A stretch of DNA of 64,000 bases from Luidia sarsii (Eukaryota > Echinodermata > Asteroidea > Paxillosida > Luidiidae), in NCBI GenBank assembly GCA_949987565.1, contig OX465104.1:2577974-2641973 (forward strand), written 5' to 3'. A program made the translations under genes and the position numbers. The notes beneath the pieces were generated by a model. It ran no database searches and was not told where the DNA came from. It was given only the letters and a program-made list of their open reading frames with translations. Shown piece by piece: positions 31,641 to 41,000 of the stretch (positions are counted from its first letter, which is position 1; every line of letters starts with the position of its first letter).

Positions 31641-31787
31641 GTGGGAGTTAGGGTCAACTAGTGTTTAGGGTTTTTTCCAAGCGGTTCTGTGTTGTGGTCG
31701 AAGCGTCAATGTCTCATTCAGTACAGAAGTTCTATGACAACCTAGAGGCAAAACAAGTCGGATTTCACAACATTTATAGGTCTCAAA

Positions 31788-31935
31788 AGTTAGAGGGCCT
31801 GACATTTTGAGCCTAGCAGGACCTTTCTCAAAGGCTTTGAGAAAGGTGGTTTCAATCCTAGCAGGACCTTTCTCAAAGGCTTTGAGAAAGGTCCTGCTAG
31901 GATCAAAACGTCAGCCCCTCTAACTTTTGAGATTT
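31788..31935. mobile_element. Multi-copy fold-back of the hammerhead-like repeat
   Basis: Two reversed core copies followed by one forward copy within 150 bp, linked by CTCAAAGGCTTTGAGAAAGG. Ends AAAGTTAGAGGGCC / CCCTCTAACTTTTG. The forward copy reads CAAAACGTC instead of GAAACGTC. Confidence 0.7.
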
Positions 31936-32256
31936 ATGTATTGCATTTGCAGGTCATTTTAGTCAGTGAGCAGTTTGCAACAGTGTGTTGCAAACTAAAA
32001 TGGAGATAGTGTCGGAGCTAAAGCCAGAGCCATTACGAGAGGACAGTGGCCAGGTAACTTCTTCATCTTGTCTTTAGAATTTGTTTAAATAGTGTCTCTG
32101 TCTTTGCTAGGATCGAAATGTCAGGCCCTCGACTTCATTAAGATTTGCATTTTGGTCAGTGAGCAGTTTGCAATGTCATCTTGGTACGTTGATCCTCTTC
32201 ATCTTGTCCTAGAACTTAGCCGAAGGGTAATGATGTGATAGGAGTTTCGTCCGGAC

Positions 32257-32614
32257 TTACTGCGCACCAATGAGAACCATGGGGTGATCCAGTGGGACAG
32301 GGTCTCCGGTTGGAGGGGTGTAGGCCGGATAGACGATGGGCTGCCCTGCCGCTGCATGGGCGTAGGCTGTCGGGCTGACGGGGGACGGCGGCGGGTATAC
32401 CACTGGGTGAGCCCCTGCAGGGGCGTAGGAAACGGGCGGCCCGGGGGGCGGCGGGTGCCCCAGCGGCGGGGGGGCGTAGGCCAGATGGGCTGCGGGGGAA
32501 GGCGGGTGCGGTCCCAGGGGGAGCCCGCCGGCCTGGGCAGCCGCCAGACGATCGGGGGACGGCGCGCCCCCGCCCAAGGGCGCCGCGTACACCAGCGGCG
32601 TGCTCGCCCCGGCG

Positions 32615-32649
<35 letters not shown>

Positions 32650-33462
32650 ATCCAGGCTGGCCCGCCGGAAGGCCAGCAGGCTGGCCAGCAGCATGGTGAT
32701 GCCCAGGAAGAAGGAGACGGTGCCGCTCACGCCCACCCAGTAGGTGGTGGAGTAGCCGAAGGACATCATGATGACGCCGCTCAGGAGGAAGAAGATGCTG
32801 AAGATGCCCAGGCAGAAGCTGAAGCCCATCCGCCCCTGACCGGGCGCGCCCATGGCCCCCGGTGGGGCCACGGGCGCGGCGTGGGCGTGGCCCGCGACGG
32901 CGACCCCGGGGTGGTGGTGGATGTGGGGATGATGCTCACCGTGGTGACCGTCTCCGTAGTGATCGCCGTACAGACCGGCACCATGGTGTCCGTTCCCATG
33001 GTGACCATCCCCATGGTGGCAACCGTGGTAACCGTCCCCAGCATGACCATCTCCGTGGTGATGATATGCACCGTGGTGGCCATTCCCATGGTAGCCAACA
33101 CCATGGCAACCAGGGCTATGGTGACCAGGGCTATGGTGACCAGGGCTGTGGTGACCAGGGCTGTGGTGACCAGGGCTGTGGTGACCATTACCATGGTGAT
33201 CGTGGGCATGGTGACCATCGCCATGGTGATCTACACCATGGTGGCCATGGTGATCTACTCCATGGTGGCCATCCCCATGGTGATAACCTCCAGAATGGTG
33301 ACCTGGGTGACTGTGTCCGTGGTGACCATGGTGGCCAGGTATTCTGTGTTGGCCTGCGAGGGCACTGTCATCCCGCGATACGAAAACAGTCGGATACATC
33401 AAAGATCTTGCAGGATGGTCCTTCTCACAGCCCCATCTATTTGGCCTCTTCACTGAATACAC
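32257..33462 (-). CDS. His/Gly-rich two-transmembrane protein with polyQ and Pro-rich tail
   Basis: A single open frame of 401 codons. Residues 44-185 are about half His/Gly, with HHSPG repeated five times near 95-118 and many HHGDG units, a composition expected to bind Zn, Ni or Cu. Two hydrophobic segments follow: about 214-237 (FSFCLGIFSIFFLLSGVIMM) and about 241-265 (YWVGVSGTVSFFLGITMLLA). Then come 11 Gln and a Pro/Ala/Tyr-rich tail (about 283-401) with VSYAP, AYAPPPLG and VYPPPSP. There is no signal peptide. Residues 1-34 may be intron or 5' UTR; Met22 and an acceptor-like GCAG at about residue 36 are alternatives. The terminal CAG TAA overlaps a strong donor, GTAAGT, so splicing could bypass the stop. 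The family is not recognised. Confidence 0.6.
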
Positions 33463-33589
33463 CTACATTGATGAAAGATAAACTTCTTTTTTCAATATCC
33501 AATTTGATGATTTTAAAGATAAATTTTTAAGATTTTCTTGGCTACTAAGACAAGGACTTGGACGAAATACGGTGTTTGCACTTTCTTCA

Positions 33590-33645
33590 GTTGCCTGATG
33601 AAGGTTAGCAGTTAGCAACCGAAACGTCGCTTCTAGCAACGATAC
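33590..33645 (+). ncRNA. Hammerhead-ribozyme-like motif with canonical core
   Basis: CTGATGA, one extra A, GGTT (loop of ten) AACC, then GAAACGTC. Helix I would be formed by TTGC before the core and GC-TTCT-AGCAA after the cleavage site, giving two pairs, a small internal loop and further pairs. Helix III is only the self-complementary ACGT, as described for Penelope-associated hammerheads thought to act as dimers. The extra A before helix II may weaken it. Confidence 0.45.
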
Positions 33646-33674
33646 ATCGCGTGACTTTGATCACCTCTCTAATT

Positions 33675-34879
33675 GTCTACACCAGTGTTATAGCTAGGGT
33701 ATTTTTAGTGGTGGTTCAAATTTCACCAACAAGAAGTCGCTCTCGTGAACGAAGCCTCACGATTAGCGACTGCGGTCAAAATGATAGCAACAAAACTTGT
33801 ATTACATGTACTGTTAAATTAAATTAATTAATCACATAAAAATGATTAATTAATTAATCAAATTAACTTTACTGCAAGTTTTGTTGTTAGTCATGTACAG
33901 TGTATAAATAATTTATTAACAGGTAAACTGAACAACAAAACTTGAAGAATAATGTACATGTTTGAATTGACTGTGAGTGCACTCGGTACATGTGGAATGA
34001 TTAGTAGACTTTTGCCAGCCCTTACAGTTGTTTTCTAACAAATAAACTAATGTTTATTACAGTTATACTAGCGATGTTTCAAGTATCGCGGTCAACTAAA
34101 GTGTATTTTCCAAAATTCTGGAAAATTTGAGAAGGATTTCAATTTTTCATTCATTTCTTGAGATATCGGAAGTTGAAATCGTTAAAATCGCTCCGTGCGG
34201 CCGCGGTAGATCGAGCCAAAATGACGGAGAAAAAAAGAGAGTCAAACTAGCGTTTTTCGACCGCCGTCCAAATTTGTCAATTTTACCCTCAACTTGAAGC
34301 CTGTATTCTCTGATTTTTATTCATACATTTTGTACCACTATCAAAATTAATAACGAAAGGAATAATATTAAACTACGCGGAAACAACATTCGGAGACAAA
34401 CGATGAAAGTAGCGTATTTTAGTTATGACCGATTTCCATTCGCAACGTTACCGAGGTTGGCAAGTCTAGGTGTGGTTTCCGCCTCTAGGTAAAGCCATAG
34501 CGACACTACAGGAGCAGTAGGGCCGAAACCAGCCTACGCGCGGCACATGTGACATGACACAACACGTCTTTGCACACACTGTATACTGCACAGTGCACGT
34601 GCACAGCGGCCACATGGCTGCATACGCGTTACGACTACGATCACGCTGCGCTACTCAAGCCTGATCGGAACTTCCAGAACAAGTATTAGCGAGACGGTTA
34701 CGCTACAAAAAAGTACAATTTATTTTACTACCGAAACCAAACATAGATTGGGGTAATAATGGGGTGAACATAGTGCCGGTCGGAAGCATTGTTTTTCACC
34801 AGGAGTGGTGGACGGAAATTATCCGTGGTGGTCGGCCCCGTCCACCGCCGACCAGCGTAGCTATAACACTGGTCTACAC
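33675..34879. mobile_element. Non-autonomous hAT transposon, 1,189 bp, with 8-bp target duplication
   Basis: The element is 33683-34871. Its ends CAGTGTTATAGCTA and TAGCTATAACACTG are exact inverted repeats starting with the CAGTG seen in many hAT elements. GTCTACAC flanks both sides (33675-33682 and 34872-34879), the 8-bp duplication expected of hAT. No frame longer than 68 codons lies inside, so transposition would need a transposase supplied from elsewhere. Confidence 0.9.
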
Positions 34880-34999
34880 CACCGCGATGAACAACCCTTT
34901 CATTTCTATTGAATTTTGATGTTCCTCTTTCCATTTCAAAAACAGTATTGAACTAATTAAAAAAACCGACAAGCCACTCCATGTTCACTCGGAATTTGC

Positions 35000-36660
35000 A
35001 CTGAATTACTGGGAGTGACCATTTATCTTGTAAAACAACGAGGGAATGTTGGCAAAAATGTATCGAATGTGTACGATAGGCAAGATTTTAGTTTAATACC
35101 CTCACTGTAATTTCGTCTGGGAAGCTGGGAAGCGAATTTCGCTTACCGTTAGGTACTTCCGTGTTGCACGAAAACCGCTGTCATTCGTTTATAAAGAGCG
35201 CCCTCGTGTGTCGTGAACACGAAAGTCCACTTCGTCCTTTGCGGTAGCATAATTTGGACCGTCAGTAGAAAGAGTGATGAATATGCAAGACTCTATTCGT
35301 GCAACCGCTCTTATGAATAATTCATTAGCCCTATACCGCGCGCACGGTCAGTGAACGGAAGTTCTTTTTCTACTGTTGAGCCAGGCTCGTTCTGCCGAGC
35401 CAGTGATCCATTGACTTTGAACGCAATTTCAATTTACAAACCCATCGACGAAAACCATGACTTGGGGTTGTGGAGGAGGGAGGTCCACGTGGATGTCCGA
35501 GGGCGAGGAGAAGGGTTGTCTGCCGCCATTTCCACAGTCCGACCGGGATGTTGAATGACTGTTTATTCAAGTGACTGTTTATTTGAAATTTCCGCGGAAC
35601 ATGACGTCATATTGCATATTCATTGCCTGTTTTAGTTGACGTCTCTTGCATATTCATTACTCTTTCTACTGACGGTCCTTTTGTGGGGTTTCTCGCTGGT
35701 CCTCATCTCCGCGGGACCAGCGTAAAACTGCCTGGTACGCGCTCCTGAAACCTGCGGTTTTCGGACGTCCAAGGGTGGTTACCAGCGACCCAAAAATTGC
35801 TGCACTCTCCGCATTGTGCAATACAATAACATGACGTTGGTGACATCCCGCACTGGGGCATTGTTGATTTTGCACGGTGAGTGATGTTCGGCTAATAACA
35901 CCATTTCCTTCCATTTCTCAAGAAAACATTCCATTTTTTGGACCGAGTTTTGGAAATTAGAATAATAGAAAATCGTACTTTTGCTTTTACTTTGTAATTG
36001 CTTTGAATATTTATGTTTATTTTCCCAAACAACTTCTACCACTGAGTGAGTGACACTGTGCCCACAACCAGCGTGTACTTACTTAAGCGCGGGCGCTCTT
36101 CAATTCAATTTTTCAAACTGTCTCGGTCTCATTCACATTGAAAGTTTTTTCCACGAATTTTGTTCGGAAATTCCACTCAGTTCATATCAATATTTCTTTC
36201 TTTTTTTGTTAGATACGGTCTTGATATCTAGAACTGAGAATTTAGACTAATTGAATTAAAGAGATTTAAGTTTGAATGAAGGCACCTAGAATTTTTAGTA
36301 TTTCTATTTATAGAATTAGAAGAAAAATCATTTCAGGCTAAATTTAGGTCAGTTCATAGCCAAGTCAACTTTGTACCCGAGTGACTTAAACAGTCTGATT
36401 TTATTTCTCTGATACTTTTTACAAATGATAGATCTAATTTTCATTTAAGATGTGGATGATCCTCAGTAGGTTATGTCCTTTCATGGAGCATAACTTACTC
36501 AATTTCTAAAATTCATTTACAAGAAAAGGTCGAAAAAAGCAAGTAATGGACTACAAAAACAAAATTATTTCTTGACATTTATTTAAAAATTTCCTACTTA
36601 GCTCTTTCTTACCTACATGTGTAATTGTAATTTGTAAACAAATTGTAATTTGTAATTGTA
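35000..36660. other. Intergenic stretch without recognised genes
   Basis: Short inverted motifs (TGAATATGCAA... at 35279 and TTGCATATTCAT at 35647) suggest a diverged inverted-repeat element. After 36230 the sequence is AT-rich and featureless. Confidence 0.4.
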
Positions 36661-36689
36661 TTTTTCAGATAACCGTTTCTATACCGTAT

Positions 36690-36887
36690 ACGCAGTGGCT
36701 ATTGAGTATTGTTACGGCAATCGTCCGTGTGGTTCCCTGACTTGAAAGTATTCAGTCAGCATTGCAGGCTGGTTGAACCAGACTACTATAGGTTGATAGA
36801 CTGGTTCCAAGAGTTAAACATCCTGACAAATATTGTTAAGTACGTCAGGGAACCACATGGACAACTGCTGAAACACAGCCACTGCGT
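36690..36887. mobile_element. 198-bp MITE with ACGCAGTGGCT ends
   Basis: Sibling of the element at 25296-25490: GTCGTCCGTGTGGTTCC / GGAACCACATGGACAAC ends and a shared interior containing GACTGGTTC. A 108-codon frame over it is not a gene. Confidence 0.8.
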
Positions 36888-37177
36888 TTTCTGTAATATT
36901 ATATTACTAGCACTGACACACAGTCCAGTCGTTCTAATCAGTGTCAATATGCTTCTAAATAGGATGGCATCAACACACCCAGATTGCTTTCACTCAGAAT
37001 TGGTCGACAATTCCGGTTTATCTAAACTTTTGTAATTCTTAATGGTTTTAGTCATGTGGAAGGGAGAATATTTTTTACCAACTGTCCCAAATGAAATGTC
37101 TTCAATCTCTATTTGTTATGTTTAAATTAATTGTAATTTTTTAATTTGTTGGAATACGTAGATTTACAACTTGATCT

Positions 37178-37361
37178 TTAACCCTAACCCGGCATTGAAA
37201 CCACAATTAACCAAACATGTTTTTATCCTGTGGGAGGATAAGGGCCATGCACCAGGACATTCCACAGCGGGGGTTTTGTGGTGTCCTGTGGTATGTGAGC
37301 CTACACCCCTGTGGGCACTGTGGTAAATTGCGGTATACAGTGTGCAAAGCGTTAGGGTTAA
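37178..37361. mobile_element. Short MITE with telomere-like TTAACCCTAAC ends
   Basis: TTAACCCTAAC at the left, GTTAGGGTTAA at the right; the interior has GGGAGGATAAGGGCCATGCA and TGAGCCTACACCCCTGTGGG. A second copy lies at 41000-41204. Confidence 0.85.
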
Positions 37362-37681
37362 TGATTTTTCATTTCTCCTAATTATAAACTGTTTTCTATA
37401 CTCTTATCATTTTACATACTTTTTAACCAATATATAAATACTTTGGAATCATTGTAAATGGGGTTTTATCAGTCGACTCTAATGTGGCTGCCTATCCTAT
37501 TGTGTACATTTTAAATGAATAAGCCATAATAATAATAATAATTTTATTAATAATATAAAAGTACTGTACATATAGGCTGGGCCAGGCACTAGCAATGTAA
37601 ATGTACTCACAAGTGTGTTGAGCTACTTGAGCGATATTGTGTTCAATATCAATTATCAATATCAACTTTATGCTACTACTT

Positions 37682-37817
37682 AGTCCCACTTACTGGGCCG
37701 CTAGTAGCTCCCCTTAAACGAGTTTGGAGATTATCTGTCGCACTAGCTAGTGCGACAGATAATCTCCAAACTCGTTTAAGGGGAGCTACTACTACTAGCG
37801 GCCCAGTAAGTGGGACT
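37682..37817. repeat. Near-perfect palindrome, arms about 65 bp, no spacer
   Basis: Centre at 37746/37747 (CACTAG|CTAGTG). Arms run from GTCCCACTTACTGGGCCGCT inward through CCCCTTAAACGAG and GATTATCTGTCG; the only clear difference is a few extra CTA bases in the right arm. It ends about 260 bp before the UBC9 start codon, in the likely promoter or 5' UTR. Confidence 0.9.
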
Positions 37818-38075
37818 AGCTACTACTGTAGTTATGCATGATGATTGCAGAAAGAAGGAGATGAACAATGAACACATCCACTCATGTTTGAAATCCCTTT
37901 TTCTCAGTTATGACTCGGAAGAATCCAATCCCTTGATCCAGATTCGCAAGACCCACCCCAGTGGACCTGAAACCGAACTAGCCAGTACAGCACCTGCCGA
38001 CGATACTCCGCCGTGTGTCTCTGATAGACTCAGTCACCCGTGAGAAGCGCTCCCCCCCGAATCTGAGACGCCAAG

Positions 38076-41000
38076 ATGACTATGATTGGTGGACCCGTTC
38101 CCAATGCCAACATTACCAACAGTCCCCCAGGCGGCATTGCCCAGGCCCGACTGTCACAGGAGAGGAAGCAGTGGAGGAAATGCCACCCTTTTGTAAGTGC
38201 TCTCGGTGAATCGTGATCTCAAGGATAACTAATCCTGGAGTTATCTCATGCCGTTTACGAAATGAAGGCTTAGCAGGCAAAAAAAATTAAAAAAAAATTA
38301 AAAATAAAAAAAAATGAATATTTCTTCTCCCCTAACTATTATTTAAAACACATGCTGAGATCAGGTTAAAAACTTTGATGTTTACTTTTCATTTTGTGTA
38401 AACAAAAATTAAATTTTCTGGGTGTATGCCTTGAAAAAGGTTAAAAAATATCACTGCTTAAAGTCATAAGTGGTCAAAAACTGCTCAGAATGCACCACAG
38501 AGCATCTAGAATCCAAACCCCACGCCGTAAGGGCTTCGTGCTTTTCGCTCGCAGTTTCATTCTGCCTTTTTTTTCTTTTTTTACAATTCAAGAGTTGCAT
38601 GCCTGGCTTAGACTCGGGCTCAGGCTCCGGTCGCATTTCTCTCTTACCCGTTATAATGTCACGTGCATCTAGAAACAAGCATTTGGCTCCAGTTTCTTGG
38701 TGAATACTCTGTACTTATCAAGAGAACAAACCTTCAAATTCGGAAACAAACCACAACCTGGATTTTCAGGTTTTGTCAGACGGAGTCGAAGCTTGAGCCC
38801 GAGCCTAAGCATTTCATAAAAGGCCTTAGTCTTGACCACCAAGAAAAAGTGAGAGTACAGTTTGCCATGAGGAGCATTTCCACTGTCCAAATAATCGTGA
38901 TTTGAATCAACATTTAAAAAAAAATTCTTGCTCGCGTTCACACAGACGCAAAAAACTGCGTGCCAATTGTGGTTAACAGTTGTGGTCAAAGGGTGGGTGT
39001 GTCCTTAACTAAGGGTGGCCATCCAGGGAGACAAGCACGGCACTTCCTGTTAGTCGGAGCGCGAGCGGTGCATTGTGGGATTAAAAAAACCTGCGATTTG
39101 AGTGGAGCATTCGCACAGGCATCTCGCAAATAAACGTGATTATTTGAAAAAGTCGAGTCCGAATCGCGATTCAAATCCCACTAATAATCGCGTTTATCGT
39201 GTCCACATACACTCACAAATAAACGTGTTTATTAACTAGCACTGCACTTCCTGTAAGTCAGAGCATGGGCGGTGTGTTGTGGAATTTTTTTTAAAGATAA
39301 TTCAGCGGAGAGTTCCCACGGGATTTCAAAAAAACGTGATTTTAAGTCATGCTGATAGTGAAGTCCGAATCACGATTCAAATCCCACTAATAATTGCATT
39401 TATTGTGTCCACACTAATCACACTCTACACAAAAAGTGGAGTTTGGATCGCGATTCAAATTGCGATCATCTGGTGGTTAGCAGCAATGATTTCTGAGTTC
39501 TGACCACTCACTTCTGTGTGCATCGTTTTTTCCTTCTTCTTTCAGGGTTTTGTCGCCAAGCCCACAAAGCACTCGGATGGAACCCTGAATCTGATGAACT
39601 GGGAGTGTGGTAACTACAGTCACCCTTATTTGTTTACTCAAATGAAAACCAATAGATTTACTTTTGGAAGTGTATATTCACCCGGATTCTGTTGCCAGTT
39701 GAATATAGCCTCCCCCATTGGAAGTGCTATTTGCCCGGCAGTAGCAGTTACAAACTGCTTACTGACTAAAAGTAACAAAATTTTGAAATATAGGACAACC
39801 TGTAAAATCTGCCTTTGAGAAAGGTCCTACTAGGACAGGAATGCCTACTTTTTGAAATTTGCTTTTTGGTCATTTTAGTCAGTTTACAACATTTACTCTA
39901 ATTTTGGAAAATGGCCAAGAAAACTTTGACTGTACCTGGGACTTGAGCCCTGAATAATTTCTCAATAGATTATATATGGAGCAATATATAATATGTGGCA
40001 GTTAATGGTTAAATGATTCTGACTGGCGCCCCCACCCCGGTAGAGGCTGCCATCTGAGGGCTGGATAGCTCGGATGATTACAGCACTGGTACGCAAAAAA
40101 CCAGAGGTACTGGGTTTTAAGTCCCAATCTAGTAAAAAAAAAAAAAAAAAAATTATATCTAATTTTTCCATAGAAAATTAGGACCCAAGTACACAAGTTT
40201 ATGGGATACATTAAAGAGTCCTTGATAGAAGGCTGTGGTTGCAGTGTCCATATCCATATCGAAAATTCCCACAGTTTGTCGATGGTCATGTTGAAATCTT
40301 ACGGTCTGGGATGATGCACTTCTCGAGAAATCTTAACTGAAACATCGACAAATAGTTTGTTACTTGCGCGTAACTAACCATTTCCTACACTACAGAACGG
40401 TGCGAAAACGGTTTTTTGCATTTTTCTACTTTCTCAGATTACCATTTTTAGCTAAAACCTTCGCAGTTTTGCTTTTTTGGAATGTTTAATGGTTTAACAC
40501 ACAAACTGTGGCAATCTTTTGACCTTTACCAATGTTGTATAGGGCCTTTAGATACACACAGATGGAACTCATAGAATGAACTTCCCTGTTCTACTTACAC
40601 TCTGATATTAAAATACGTACGTGTGCGATATGATCACAGTTCTAATATAAACTTTCTCTTTCTGCCCTTAGCAATTCCAGGAAAGAAGGGGGTAAGTTCA
40701 CCCTTAAATTGATTCTCTCTTATCAGATATAAATATGATGAAAAGATTTTAATTTAGCAGCGAACACCTCATTGAAGTTACTGAATCCAGGCTCGATTTG
40801 TGACAAGTTTATTGTATCTTATGGCGAGCTGTTGGAAGACATGAATCTGCCGATACATTAAAACATATCTCTAAACTGATGATAAGGCAACTAAAAAAAT
40901 TGTTCTGCTTCCGGTTACCTGACCGACCCTATTTCTATTTTTATCGGGAAACAATGATGATAAAAATTCAATGTGTGATTTGATCATTTTATAATTCCCT

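Noticed and set aside
31987..32053. Possible exon MEIVSELKPEPLREDSGQ before GTAACT
   Set aside because: It adjoins the AGCAGTTTGCAAC tail of a Penelope-type repeat; no clear acceptor in frame and no partner exon was found.
32284..33530. Long plus-strand frames opposite the His-rich gene
   Set aside because: They are complements of His/Gly/Pro codons (Val-Val-Thr-Met repeats). Only the minus frame gives membrane segments and polyQ.
36709..37035. 108-codon frame with Trp/Phe-rich start
   Set aside because: Its first 60 codons lie inside a MITE also present at 25296; the rest has no homology.
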